From: Vibrio porteresiae DSM 19223
GTDB taxonomy: Bacteria > Pseudomonadota > Gammaproteobacteria > Enterobacterales > Vibrionaceae
NCBI RefSeq assembly: GCF_024347055.1
Contig: NZ_AP024896.1
Coordinates: 496,001-560,000, forward strand
DNA: 64,000 nucleotides
Direction of reading: 5' to 3'
The notes beneath the pieces were generated by a model, which made no database searches, was not told where the DNA came from, and worked only from the letters and a program-made list of their open reading frames with translations. Shown piece after piece: positions 44,318 to 54,090 of the stretch (its first letter is position 1; every line of letters starts with the position of its first letter). The translations under genes and the position numbers were made by a program.

Positions 44318-44752
44318 TTATTTTTTGAGTGCGCTATCTAGCCATTGATTGAAGTGACTTTTTGGCAGGGCACCATTGAGTACATCGACACGTTGTCCCT
44401 CTTTAAACAACATGATGGTCGGAATACTGCGAATTTGAAATTGAGCCGCCAATTGTTGCTGAGCTTCGGTATCAATTTTCACAAAACGCACCTCACCAAC
44501 GCGCTCTTGAGCGACATCGCTAAACACGGGCGCAAAACCGACACACGGATTGCACCAGGGTGCCCAAAAGTCGACGACAACAGGCTGAGGACTTTGCAAA
44601 AGTGCCGTGAAGTTTTCTAACGTCCCTTCAATGGGTGAGCCATCAAGCAGCAGTGCTTGGCATTTCCCGCAGTGAGGCTGCTCTGCAATGCGTTCATTAG
44701 GAACGCGGTTTAGCCCATGGCACGATGGGCAACGAGTTGTAAATGTAGACAC
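44318..44752 (-). CDS. trxC: Thioredoxin 2 (TrxC) with variant active site CNPC
   Basis: N-terminal zinc finger (C8-x2-C11 and C28-x2-C31) and thioredoxin domain. The redox site reads WCNPC rather than the usual WCGPC, which should shift its redox potential or specificity. The cis-Pro loop RSIPTIMLF is normal. GTG at 44752 is the start. It is divergent from fabH2. Confidence 0.92.
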   Translation of the reverse strand: MSTFTTRCPSCHGLNRVPNERIAEQPHCGKCQALLLDGSPIEGTLENFTALLQSPQPVVVDFWAPWCNPCVGFAPVFSDVAQERVGEVRFVKIDTEAQQQLAAQFQIRSIPTIMLFKEGQRVDVLNGALPKSHFNQWLDSALKK

Positions 44753-45049
44753 TTTTCTTTCTCTCTTTTCTCAAGTCGGCAGCTCTGTATGATACTGCTT
44801 ATACTGTGTAAGGTAATGATCGCCCGCATGGTTATATTTTAGTCATAAGTACCATAGTTGAGCTTAGGTACTTGATGGAGTCAATGCGGTGGCGATCCCC
44901 ACGTAACACGTAAGTTGAATGTAAGGTTCCTTATTTTGGGGCAGTGAGAAGATTTAACAAGAGCCTATCTTAATAACAACACACGTTTATCGAACAAGAG
45001 CTAGAAAGAGAGACATACCTCTGCGCTACCAACGTGACAAGGAGAAGAG

Positions 45050-46147
45050 ATGAATCGCTATGCTGAGATGACTGGCTGGGGCAAGTGTTTACCACCAGCG
45101 CGTTTATCCAATCAGGATTTGACCACCTTTCTAGACACAACTCATGATTGGATTGTGAGTCGTACTGGTATTGAGGAGAGGCGTATCAGTCACGTTGATA
45201 CCTCTGCGCTTGCCACCGTTGCCGCGCAACGGGCGATCGCCTGTGCTGGTTTAGTCAACCAAGAGATAGAACTGGTGATTGTGGCAACGTGCAGCCCCGA
45301 TACGTTAATTCCCAATGTGGCGTCCAAAGTGTGCCAAAACTTAGGGTTGAATGCCGCAGCCTTTGATCTGAATGCGGCCTGCACTGGGTTTGTTTACGCG
45401 TTAGAAACTGCCACTCGCTTAGTACAAGCTGGCCCTTATCGCCATGCGCTTGTGATAGGCGCTGAGCGGCTCTCTTTTTTTATTGACTGGACTGAGCGAG
45501 ACACAGCGGTGCTTTTTGGTGATGGTGCCGGTGCGGTAGTGTTAAGTCGCAGTGCCCATGAGTGTGGCGTACTGCAAAGCCAACTTTGCTGTGATGCTCA
45601 AGGTCGGGATATCTTGGCCGTGCCCGCATTTGGCACCGCGATGGATCGTTTCGCGGCGGATAACGGCTTTTGGGATTTTAACTTTGTCGGCAAAGAGATT
45701 TTTAAGCGCGCGGTGAAAGGGATGGGGTCGGCGGTGCAGGAAGTCCTTAGCCGGCAGGGAATGGGTTTTCCAGAGATCGATCTCTTGATTCCTCATCAAG
45801 CCAATCTGCGCATCATTCAAACCCTGTGTGATTTAGCGCATTTACCACCTGAAAAAGCGTTTGTGAATATCGCCCATTATGGCAATACCTCAGCTGCGAC
45901 GGTGCCGATTGCGTTATGCGAAGCGTTGGAACAAGGGCGGGTAGAACCTAATGCTAATTTGGTTTTGACGGCTTTTGGAGCTGGTCTCACTTGGGGCGCA
46001 AGCTTATTACGTTGGGGTAACCGGGTGACACCTATTGCTAATAGCGATGCCTCGTTACCACCCTGTGATGCTAGTGCCCTTGAATTGATTCAACCTGCGT
46101 TATCTGCGTGTCAGGTTTACCGCAGTTTGAGTGACAACGAGCAGTAA
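45050..46147 (+). CDS. fabH2: 3-oxoacyl-ACP synthase III, second copy (FabH2)
   Basis: Condensing enzyme starting fatty acid synthesis from acyl-CoA and malonyl-ACP. Catalytic residues are Cys in NAACTGF near residue 113, His in LLIPHQANLRI near 244 and Asn in IAHYGNTSAAT near 274. At 365 residues it has about 40 residues more than housekeeping FabH, as a C-terminal tail ending in a predicted helix (DASALELIQPALSACQVYRSL). It is not in a fab operon. V. cholerae has a comparable second FabH, active on medium-chain acyl-CoA as far as I recall. Confidence 0.88.
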   Translation: MNRYAEMTGWGKCLPPARLSNQDLTTFLDTTHDWIVSRTGIEERRISHVDTSALATVAAQRAIACAGLVNQEIELVIVATCSPDTLIPNVASKVCQNLGLNAAAFDLNAACTGFVYALETATRLVQAGPYRHALVIGAERLSFFIDWTERDTAVLFGDGAGAVVLSRSAHECGVLQSQLCCDAQGRDILAVPAFGTAMDRFAADNGFWDFNFVGKEIFKRAVKGMGSAVQEVLSRQGMGFPEIDLLIPHQANLRIIQTLCDLAHLPPEKAFVNIAHYGNTSAATVPIALCEALEQGRVEPNANLVLTAFGAGLTWGASLLRWGNRVTPIANSDASLPPCDASALELIQPALSACQVYRSLSDNEQ

Positions 46148-46220
46148 TAAGACGCGGTTGAAGTATTTTGCCTCAACCGTGCTTGTTTTTCCGTGTGCTT
46201 TTATCATGAGCTGAGCATGA

Positions 46221-47447
46221 CTAAGCCAGTGCCATGGCGAGTAGAGAGATCGGGTGTAAAACGGGCTTATTGGTGTTCTCCTTAAGTTGCCATTGGCAAG
46301 TTTCGCAATCGGTGATCACGTAATCGGCTGGCTGCGAATTGACGGAATTAAACAGATGAGAACCAATGGCTATTGATGTGGCGTAGTTCTCGGTTTTGAA
46401 ACCATACGTCCCGGCAGAGCCGCAACATTCGCTATCGAGTTGAATCAGTTTCAATTGCGGAATTAAACGCAGTAACTCCAAGGTGAAAATGACATTACCA
46501 CTGCGTTCTAGGTGACATGGCGTGTGATACATCACCGTTAATGGCAGAGGTTTAAGGGCTAACTGTCGACCATTCATGATCTGCGTAAGCAGGTATTTGG
46601 TGATGTAGTCAATTCGGTCACTGATAGCGCTGTTATCGATGCCTAGCACATGCGGGTATTCACTTTTTAGGGCAAAAGCGCAGGTCGATGAGGTTGAGAC
46701 AAGATGCATTTCGTTGTCTTGAAAAGCTTTTTCGATATTGGCCATATTATAGAGACCATTTTGCCGCGCCTTTTCGTGAAAACCGTTGGCAATCAAAGGG
46801 ACTCCACAGCACTTCTCATGTTCGAGCAGTTGCATGCCAATACCCATCGCATTGAGCACTTTGACTAAATCTTTGCCTAATTGCGGCTGGTTATAGTTAA
46901 CAAAGCAGCCGTGATAAAACAGCACTTGCTGATCAAACTGACTTTGGTCACAACAAGATTGCTTAAACCAATGACGAAATGTTTGACGTACGTAGTTAGG
47001 TAGCTGTTTACGCTTGTCTACCCCTAGGGTGTAGTGCATCGCTTTTTTCACTAATCCGAAATGGGTCATGGTATTAACCAAAGGAGCCAAAGGTGCGGCT
47101 ACCGCTCCCATTAAATCAGTATGACTAAGGACATAGTCGCGCACTGTCTTAGGGCTGGTTGGATGGCGACCATAACGACCGCGTGCAATCGCAATGAGAT
47201 CCCCGATATTAACTCCCGAAGGACAGGCGGTTTCACAGCGTTTACAGTTGGTGCAATACTTCAACGTGTCGTCAAAGTAAGCAGGATCTTTCAAGCGTAA
47301 TCGTTCACCATCTGGCCCGCTCTGTTTTGGGCCAGGATAAAATGGATTGACCTTTGCCACAGGACAATACGCGGTACACACGGTACATTTGATGCACTGT
47401 TCAAAAGAGAGATTTTTCGGTGCTTGAGTGGAATAAAGCGTACTCAT
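46221..47447 (-). CDS. glpC: Anaerobic glycerol-3-phosphate dehydrogenase subunit C
   Basis: Membrane-anchoring iron-sulfur subunit that passes electrons from GlpAB to quinone. Two 4Fe-4S motifs: CIKCTVCTAYCP near residue 18 and CTNCKRCETACP near 65. Two C-terminal CCG domains follow (HGCFVNYN/CCGVP and HTPCHLE/CCGSAG). Its start overlaps the glpB stop by 4 bp. Confidence 0.94.
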   Translation of the reverse strand: MSTLYSTQAPKNLSFEQCIKCTVCTAYCPVAKVNPFYPGPKQSGPDGERLRLKDPAYFDDTLKYCTNCKRCETACPSGVNIGDLIAIARGRYGRHPTSPKTVRDYVLSHTDLMGAVAAPLAPLVNTMTHFGLVKKAMHYTLGVDKRKQLPNYVRQTFRHWFKQSCCDQSQFDQQVLFYHGCFVNYNQPQLGKDLVKVLNAMGIGMQLLEHEKCCGVPLIANGFHEKARQNGLYNMANIEKAFQDNEMHLVSTSSTCAFALKSEYPHVLGIDNSAISDRIDYITKYLLTQIMNGRQLALKPLPLTVMYHTPCHLERSGNVIFTLELLRLIPQLKLIQLDSECCGSAGTYGFKTENYATSIAIGSHLFNSVNSQPADYVITDCETCQWQLKENTNKPVLHPISLLAMALA

Positions 47448-48745
47448 AACGTGGCCTCACCAGTTTCAATCGCAAGGGGAGTAGGAAGCGTTTGTCTTAC
47501 TGCATGGTAAGCAGTGGCAATGGCAACTCCACCACCACACCCTTCAAAAACAGGATCATAATTTGCTAACATCGCGCCACAGCAATAAAGGTTGGAGACA
47601 ATTTTACCGTCGCGATAGGGATGGAGATTGGCATCCGTTTTGACGCCAAAGGCAATAAATGGGTGGGCATGATTACCCGCAAAGCGATTTTGATACCACG
47701 CGCCTTGTTGATAGTTGGAGTCCATTTCAAGGCCAAAAACCGGTTCACTAATGTTATGGTACTGAGCCTTCAATCCTTGGCTGAAATAGCTACCGGTTGC
47801 CATCATAAAGTGCTCGGCATGAATTTTCGTATTGCCCAAATGAGATGTAGAAAGGCTTATTAGCTTGTTGTATTCGAATTCACCGCCAGTGACACAATCG
47901 CCGCGCAGCAATGTGCCACCTAAACGGCGAAACTCACGTGTCAGCGCTTCCTCAATACGAATACCCAACAAAGAGGGTGGCATAGCGGCCACTTCGTTAA
48001 AAGTGAGCCCGGTGGTTTTATGTAAGGTGCCAAGTTGCACTAATCCATCACCATTGCCCAGTATTGCTGGAATCACGACAAGATCATCTGGCGTTGCAAG
48101 TGCATTTAAACTTTCACACCAATGCTGCCAGTTTTGTTCAATGCGCAATTGATGCGCCAAATCGAGCGCACGCCAGTTGTGATTTCTAGTGGGCTGCACC
48201 GGAAGTGTAATGAGCGCACTTTCAATTGGCGTAGTGGCAAAGTCGGGGTGCAGCGTCAAGTTATCGCGAATCATCTGTGGGCTAAAGTCGCGATACCCTT
48301 TTACCGAGATCACCACCACTCGTTTAAACGGTACCGCTTTACGATGCTGATAAACATAAGGCTGAGAAAGCCAAGTGGGTTTTAATGTTCCTAAGGCCGT
48401 AATGCGGTAGTGGTTCGCATCGTCAGCTTGATGGGTTAATGGAACCCCACAACTGGCGAGCATCTTGCAAAACCAAGTAAGACTGGCGCGAACAGCCTCA
48501 ATGCCGACCCGGTGATAAGGATGGGTTGGACGTTGTTGAAACAGAGTTTGCATACTCAAAAATGGATGGCTTACTGGCGCACCATCGGGTAAGCGGCTTA
48601 GCACATCAAACGAACCAGAGGCAAAGTGCATGGCGCTTTGTCCTTGACTGATTAAGACCGTGCGTTTGCCGTGAGATTGACTGTAAATGGCCGCGGTTAA
48701 ACCTGCAATGCCCGAACCAATCACTGCTGTATCATAGTGAATCAT
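47444..48745 (-). CDS. glpB: Anaerobic glycerol-3-phosphate dehydrogenase subunit B
   Basis: FMN/FAD-type flavoprotein subunit. N-terminal dinucleotide motif VIGSGIAGLTAAIYSQSHGK and C-terminal YCCGAMLANYDPVFEGCGGG. It has no membrane helix. The start ATG shares its A with the last base of glpA's TGA, so translation is coupled. Confidence 0.94.
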   Translation of the reverse strand: MIHYDTAVIGSGIAGLTAAIYSQSHGKRTVLISQGQSAMHFASGSFDVLSRLPDGAPVSHPFLSMQTLFQQRPTHPYHRVGIEAVRASLTWFCKMLASCGVPLTHQADDANHYRITALGTLKPTWLSQPYVYQHRKAVPFKRVVVISVKGYRDFSPQMIRDNLTLHPDFATTPIESALITLPVQPTRNHNWRALDLAHQLRIEQNWQHWCESLNALATPDDLVVIPAILGNGDGLVQLGTLHKTTGLTFNEVAAMPPSLLGIRIEEALTREFRRLGGTLLRGDCVTGGEFEYNKLISLSTSHLGNTKIHAEHFMMATGSYFSQGLKAQYHNISEPVFGLEMDSNYQQGAWYQNRFAGNHAHPFIAFGVKTDANLHPYRDGKIVSNLYCCGAMLANYDPVFEGCGGGVAIATAYHAVRQTLPTPLAIETGEATL

Positions 48746-50394
48746 CAGTGCGCTCCTTGTTTGTTTTTCGTGGTAGGGAGAGCGGTTGGTAAGCCAGAAA
48801 TTCCCATTAACCCTTCGTATAGCCAGTAACTCAATTCCGTTTCTCTTAGGGCGTCACCCCAAAAGATAGGTTGTGTACCTTGCCAGCGCTCTTGCAAGAA
48901 CTGCTCAAGCAGATGACTCGCTTGATTACCATCACGTTGACCTATGTCGCAAAACAGCTGCGACGCACGATAGCTACACAGTTCACCTTGGCATGGCCCC
49001 ATTCCCAAGCGAGTACGTCTGCGCAGGTCAACAAGGTCTTGCACATGGAGTTGATTGATGGCGTAACCAATTTCAGCAGCGGTGACCATCTCACATTCAC
49101 AAATGATCGTCTGCTGCTCAGGCTCACTGGTTAGAAACTGGTTGGCTTGACTGCCATGGCGATCGACTGCAGCTTGATAAATCGGGATAGAACTGGCCGA
49201 CTTTTGGGTAGGAATAGGTTCATGAGCCGAGCCAGGCAGGGGCAAAATATGCGTTTGACAAGGCACAGCATTACCCAACTTGTGCGCCACCAAATCCGTC
49301 GCTTGCTCAGCCATTAAACGATAGGTCATTAACTTGCCGCCTGTGATGGTTATTAACCCTTCAAGTCCATCACGTTGTTGGTGATCAAGTAACACAATTC
49401 CGCGGGAAATATTACGGCCACTGCCATCATTATCGACCGAAACCAAAGGACGCACGCCTGCATAGGCGCGCAACACGCGCGCATTCGCCATGCTCGGACA
49501 CAATTTGATCCCTTCGCGCATTAAGAGTTCGACTTCTTTGGTTGTCACCGTAGGTTTATCAATGTCCTGATAATCAATGTGTTCTGACGTGGTACCAATC
49601 AAGGAAATCGTGTCACCGGGAACAAGAATGTCCGCGTCGGCTGGTTTTCGACAGCGGTTAATCACGAGGTTATTCAATCGATAGTCGAAAATAAGCAGCG
49701 AACCTTTGGCTGGAAACATGGTGAGTGGCACGCCAGCCATTTTTGTTACCTGCTGTCCCCAAATACCGGCGGCATTGATCACTTGCTGGCAATGAATATC
49801 AAATTTCTGGTGTGTGAGCTGGTTCTCGCACTTCACTCCAACAATGCGATCTTGCTGGCGAATCATGCCAATGACACGAGTGTGATTGAGTAAAGTTGCC
49901 CCATGTTGCTGAGCATCAAGCACATTAGCAGAGCAGAGACGAAATGGATCTAGCGTTCCATCGGGTACTTTGACTGCGCTTTTCAAACGTGGATTCACAC
50001 ACGGCTCGAGCGTCAATGTCTCTTTGGCACTGAGTAATTGGGTAGGAATCGACGCTTTGTGGCAGGCGCGGATGAACTCTTCTTGATAGCTGAGATCGTC
50101 TTCGGGAAGAGAGATAAACAGCCCTTCGGTTTCCTCAACACAATGGCGTGCAACATGGCGCAAGATACGATTTTCTTGAATGCACTCTTGTGCGGAGTGG
50201 GGATCGGTTACCGCATAGCGAGCGCCAGAATGAAGCAGGCCGTGGTTGCGACCAGTAGAACCAGCGGAAATATCGAATCGTTCCAGCAAAATGCAGCGAA
50301 TATTGCGCAGAGCGCAGTCGCGCATGATACCTGTACCAGTGGCGCCGCCACCGATGATCACGACATCGGTTTCAAAAAAAGTGGGTTGCGTCAT
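48745..50394 (-). CDS. glpA: Anaerobic glycerol-3-phosphate dehydrogenase subunit A
   Basis: Catalytic FAD subunit oxidising glycerol-3-phosphate to dihydroxyacetone phosphate. FAD motif VIIGGGATGTGIMRDCALR near residue 11, GSTGRNHGLLHSGARYAV, and the C-terminal BFD-like cluster domain (ICECEMVTAAEI, GMGPCQGELC) at about 430-490. First gene of glpABC, divergent from glpF over a 516-bp region. Confidence 0.95.
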   Translation of the reverse strand: MTQPTFFETDVVIIGGGATGTGIMRDCALRNIRCILLERFDISAGSTGRNHGLLHSGARYAVTDPHSAQECIQENRILRHVARHCVEETEGLFISLPEDDLSYQEEFIRACHKASIPTQLLSAKETLTLEPCVNPRLKSAVKVPDGTLDPFRLCSANVLDAQQHGATLLNHTRVIGMIRQQDRIVGVKCENQLTHQKFDIHCQQVINAAGIWGQQVTKMAGVPLTMFPAKGSLLIFDYRLNNLVINRCRKPADADILVPGDTISLIGTTSEHIDYQDIDKPTVTTKEVELLMREGIKLCPSMANARVLRAYAGVRPLVSVDNDGSGRNISRGIVLLDHQQRDGLEGLITITGGKLMTYRLMAEQATDLVAHKLGNAVPCQTHILPLPGSAHEPIPTQKSASSIPIYQAAVDRHGSQANQFLTSEPEQQTIICECEMVTAAEIGYAINQLHVQDLVDLRRRTRLGMGPCQGELCSYRASQLFCDIGQRDGNQASHLLEQFLQERWQGTQPIFWGDALRETELSYWLYEGLMGISGLPTALPTTKNKQGAH

Positions 50395-50910
50395 AGAGCT
50401 GCCTTTAACCTTGCATTTATTATGGTTAAGTGTGGCATTTCTCCATGATTGGGTTCGCTGTGTAGCTCACAAAAGCTCGAACGAACATTTTTGTTTGATG
50501 AGAACTTGTTGAAAAGGCGATCGTTGTCGAATTTGACACATATTTAGGCGGATTTTGACGTCTGTAAGTAACAAATGATGTAGCTCAAATGTTAATCGAT
50601 GTGTGTTTTAAAGCATAGGTTTGGTTAAGTGAACCTATGCATTTTTGTGCATTAAAATGAGGTTATTCTAATTAACTCACTGTTTTATATTAGTAAAACA
50701 GCTTTGAGTGAAGAGTGGGGTGAGCGTGGGTGAGCAGTCAATATCCGGTGTTAGTGTGAAAGGATGACGCATTTAACAAAATGGATGCCTAATTTTAACA
50801 ATTTCGTGCTCGAATGCTCATTATTGATGGTTGTTAGTTTTCGAATGAGTTGGGTTTGGGCATGATATACCGTGAACAAACCAGTTCAATCCACTCACAG
50901 GACACTTACG
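50395..50910. promoter_or_regulatory. Divergent glpABC / glpFK control region
   Basis: 516 bp with no gene. Several YTCGAA-centred elements look like GlpR sites: AGCTCGAACGAACATT at 50474, GTGCTCGAATGCTCATT at 50806, TTTTCGAATGAGTT at 50838 and a weaker TTGTCGAATTTGACA at 50524. The first matches the E. coli GlpR half-site CGAACATT well. One partial CRP-like site (TGTGAAAGGATGACGCA) is near 50755. Confidence 0.6.
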
Positions 50911-51765
50911 ATGACAACTAAAAAACCACATACCCTACTCGGACAGTGTATTGCAGAGTTTATTGGCACGGGCTTGCTGATCTTTTTTGGTGTGGGTTGT
51001 GTCGCTGCCATGGTTTTGGCTGGCGCACAGTTTGGCCAATGGGAAATCAGTATTGTGTGGGGCTTTGGCGTTGCGATAGCGATCTACTGTACCGCTGGCG
51101 TTTCCGGAGCACACTTAAACCCTGCTGTAACAATTGCACTTACACTATTTCAAGGCTTTGATAAGCGTAAAGTTATTCCGTATATTCTGGCACAAGTTGC
51201 CGGAGCATTTTGTGCCGCAGCCTTAATTTATGGCTTGTACCATAACTTATTTATTGATTATGAAGTGAATCATCATTTTGCACGTAGCAGTGAGGCCGCT
51301 CTGGCAACCGCTGGTATCTTCTCTACGTATGCTATGTCTTCGATCTCCTTTGGCGGTGCCATTGCGGTCGAATTCTGTATCACAGCGGTCTTGATGTTTA
51401 CCATCTTAGCTCTGGGTGATGAAAATAACGGCGCGCATCGTAACGCGATGAACCCGCTACTGATTGGTATTGTGATCGCCATTATTGGTGGTTCATTAGG
51501 TCCATTGACCGGATTTGCCATGAACCCAGCACGTGACTTTGGCCCTAAATTGTTCGCCTATTTGGCCGGCTGGGATTACGCCATGACTGGTGGCCGAGAC
51601 ATTCCTTATTTTATCGTCCCTATTATCGGCCCGATCTTTGGTGCGTGTTTTGGTGCTTGGGCGTATCCGAAATTTATTGCGGCTTATCTGCCAAGCCAAG
51701 GTGTGGGATGCACGATCCCCAATCAATGTGATGAGGTCTCTTCTAACGAGCAGGCCCACGTATAA
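50911..51765 (+). CDS. glpF: Glycerol facilitator GlpF
   Basis: Aquaglyceroporin with six helices and both NPA loops: SGAHLNPAVTIALTLF near residue 66 and GFAMNPARDFGPK near residue 205. The ATG at 50911 matches the length of E. coli GlpF (about 281) and follows CAGGA; an in-frame ATG at 50872 would add 13 polar residues. Transcribed with glpK. Confidence 0.95.
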   Translation: MTTKKPHTLLGQCIAEFIGTGLLIFFGVGCVAAMVLAGAQFGQWEISIVWGFGVAIAIYCTAGVSGAHLNPAVTIALTLFQGFDKRKVIPYILAQVAGAFCAAALIYGLYHNLFIDYEVNHHFARSSEAALATAGIFSTYAMSSISFGGAIAVEFCITAVLMFTILALGDENNGAHRNAMNPLLIGIVIAIIGGSLGPLTGFAMNPARDFGPKLFAYLAGWDYAMTGGRDIPYFIVPIIGPIFGACFGAWAYPKFIAAYLPSQGVGCTIPNQCDEVSSNEQAHV

Positions 51766-51869
51766 CAGAAAGAAGCTGTAGAGCCTTCTTTCAAAGCTGC
51801 AGCCATACTTATCGATAGATGGCCATATTTAAAGAACAGAACAAAACGTGAAACTGACAGGATAACAAC

Positions 51870-53390
51870 ATGACTGAGCAAAAATATATTGTCGCCCTCG
51901 ACCAAGGAACCACCAGTTCAAGAGCTGTAGTGTTGGACCACGATGCCAATATTGTGAGTGTTTCTCAGCGTGAATTTACTCAGATCTACCCTGAGTCTGG
52001 ATGGGTTGAACACGATCCTATGGAAATTTATGCAACTCAAAGCTCAACGCTCATTGAAGCACTGAACAAAGCGGGCATTCGCAGTGATGAAGTGGCAGCG
52101 ATTGGTATCACTAACCAACGTGAAACCACTATTGTTTGGAACAAAGAGACTGGCAAGCCAGTGTACAACGCGATTGTGTGGCAATGTCGTCGTACGGCGC
52201 CTATCTGTGAAGAGTTAAAAGCGCAAGGGCTGGATGCCTATATCCGCGAAGAGACAGGGTTGTTGATTGACCCGTATTTCTCCGGCACCAAAATTAAATG
52301 GATCTTGGATAATGTCCCAGGCGCTCGCGAAGATGCAGAAGCGGGTAAGTTGCTTTTCGGTACTGTCGATACTTGGCTGGTGTGGAAGATGACTCAAGGG
52401 CGCGTGCATGTCACCGATTACACCAACGCATCTCGTACTATGTTATTTAATATCAATAACCTGCATTGGGATGAAAAACTGCTCAAAGCACTGGATATCC
52501 CACTGTGCATGATGCCAGAAGTGAAACGCTCCTCTGAAGTCTATGGCAAAACCAACATTGGTGGTAAAGGGGGGACTCGTATTCCGATTGCAGGGATTGC
52601 GGGTGACCAACAAGCAGCGCTTTACGGTCAAATGTGTGTTAAAGCAGGGCAGGCGAAAAATACTTACGGCACAGGTTGTTTCTTGTTGATGAATACCGGA
52701 CAAGACAAAGTGACGTCTCGCAACGGCTTGGTGACCACCTTAGCTTGCGGTCCCAAAGGTGAGCCAGCGTATGCCCTGGAAGGTTCGGTGTTTATGGGCG
52801 GCGCTTCTATTCAATGGTTACGTGATGAAATGAAACTCATCAGTGATGCGCGTGACTCTGAATATTTCGCGACCAAAGTTGACACATCAAATGGCGTGTA
52901 TGTCGTGCCTGCGTTTACTGGACTAGGCGCTCCGTATTGGGATGCCTATGCCCGTGGCACTATCGTAGGTTTGACGCGTGGTACGAATGAAAACCACATT
53001 ATTCGCGCTACACTAGAAAGTATCGCTTACCAAACCCGCGATGTGTTGGATGCAATGCAAGCAGACTCAGGCATTCGTTTATCGGCTCTACGAGTGGATG
53101 GCGGTGCGGTCGCCAATAACTTCTTGATGCAGTTCCAAGCGGATGTGTTGGATACCGAAGTACATCGTCCAAAAATCACCGAAGTCACAGCCCTTGGTGC
53201 CGCTTATCTTGCCGGCCTTGCTGTGGGTTTCTGGGATAACTTAGACGAGTTACAAGGTAAAGCGGAAATCGATCGCAGCTTTATGCCGCATCAAGATGAA
53301 GAGAAACGTCAACGTCGTTACAAAGGCTGGAAACGTGCGGTGAAATGCGCTCAGGCTTGGGCGAGAATTTCAGAAGAAGATGACGAATAA
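51870..53390 (+). CDS. glpK: Glycerol kinase GlpK
   Basis: Phosphorylates glycerol to trap it as glycerol-3-phosphate. FGGY-family motifs: ALDQGTTSSRAV at residue 9, GITNQRETT near 78, GIAGDQQAALYGQ near 244 and LRVDGGAVANNFLMQF near 406. The 506-residue length is normal. It lies 104 bp after glpF and has its own AGGA ribosome site; a strong terminator follows. Confidence 0.96.
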   Translation: MTEQKYIVALDQGTTSSRAVVLDHDANIVSVSQREFTQIYPESGWVEHDPMEIYATQSSTLIEALNKAGIRSDEVAAIGITNQRETTIVWNKETGKPVYNAIVWQCRRTAPICEELKAQGLDAYIREETGLLIDPYFSGTKIKWILDNVPGAREDAEAGKLLFGTVDTWLVWKMTQGRVHVTDYTNASRTMLFNINNLHWDEKLLKALDIPLCMMPEVKRSSEVYGKTNIGGKGGTRIPIAGIAGDQQAALYGQMCVKAGQAKNTYGTGCFLLMNTGQDKVTSRNGLVTTLACGPKGEPAYALEGSVFMGGASIQWLRDEMKLISDARDSEYFATKVDTSNGVYVVPAFTGLGAPYWDAYARGTIVGLTRGTNENHIIRATLESIAYQTRDVLDAMQADSGIRLSALRVDGGAVANNFLMQFQADVLDTEVHRPKITEVTALGAAYLAGLAVGFWDNLDELQGKAEIDRSFMPHQDEEKRQRRYKGWKRAVKCAQAWARISEEDDE

Positions 53391-53450
53391 TCATAGTGCG
53401 ATGAAAACGCGAAGCGTCATTTTTATCGTTAAAGATTGTCTGTAACAACA

Positions 53451-53480
53451 AAAAGCCACCGCTACATCGCGGTGGCTTTT
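53451..53480 (+). terminator. Terminator of glpFK
   Basis: AAAAGCCACCGC / GCGGTGGCTTTT, a 12-bp perfect stem with loop TACATC and terminal TTTT. It lies just before the IS200-like left end. Confidence 0.92.
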
Positions 53481-53551
53481 CTTGTACAGAGAAAACCCCC
53501 AGCTTGGCTGGGGGGTTCCGTTGAGCTTATAGCTATAAGTCAGTTATAAAA

Positions 53552-53620
53552 CCCCTTTCAATTTGTTAGAAATACCTTGTGGTCTGGCAACTACAAGAGT
53601 TAATCAGAAATTGAAAGGGG
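53552..53620 (+). promoter_or_regulatory. Ribosome-site-masking helix in the IS200 leader
   Basis: CCCCTTTCAATTT (53552-53564) pairs perfectly with AAATTGAAAGGGG (53608-53620), which includes the Shine-Dalgarno of tnpA at 53629. The 13-bp helix would hide the ribosome site, as reported for IS200 leaders, and keep transposase low. Confidence 0.75.
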
Positions 53621-53628
53621 GTCCCAAT

Positions 53629-54090
53629 ATGGGGGACGAGAAGAGCTTAGCTCACACAAGATGGAACTGTAAATATCATATAGTATTCGCACCCAAATAT
53701 AGAAGGCAGGTGTTCTACGGTGAAAAACGTCGAGCAGTTGGAGAAATCTTGCGAAAGCTATGTGAATGGAAAGACGTGAATATACTCGAGGCTGAATGCT
53801 GTAAAGATCATGTTCATATGCTTTTAGAAATCCCACCGAAGTTGAGTGTTTCAGGTTTTATGGGATATTTAAAAGGTAAAAGTAGTTTGATGCTCTATGA
53901 GCGATTTGGGGATTTGAAGTTCAAATACCGAAATCGAGAATTTTGGTGCCGGGGTTATTACGTTGATACAGTCGGCAAAAATACAAGCCAGATCCAAAGT
54001 TACATCAAGCATCAATTAGATCAAGATAAAATGGGAGAGCAACTGTCGATCCCATATTCAGGTAACCCGTTTACGGGTCGCAAGAAATAG
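53629..54090 (+). CDS. tnpA: IS200-type Y1 transposase TnpA
   Basis: 153 residues, full length for the family. HUH motif in CKDHVHMLLEIPP (about residue 62) and the nucleophilic Tyr region FWCRGYYVDTVGKN near 110-120; the start region is HTRWNCKYHIVFAPKYRRQVF. The ATG at 53629 follows AAAGGGGG; upstream in-frame codons belong to the leader. The frame is intact, so the element may be active. No TnpB is present. Confidence 0.93.
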   Translation: MGDEKSLAHTRWNCKYHIVFAPKYRRQVFYGEKRRAVGEILRKLCEWKDVNILEAECCKDHVHMLLEIPPKLSVSGFMGYLKGKSSLMLYERFGDLKFKYRNREFWCRGYYVDTVGKNTSQIQSYIKHQLDQDKMGEQLSIPYSGNPFTGRKK

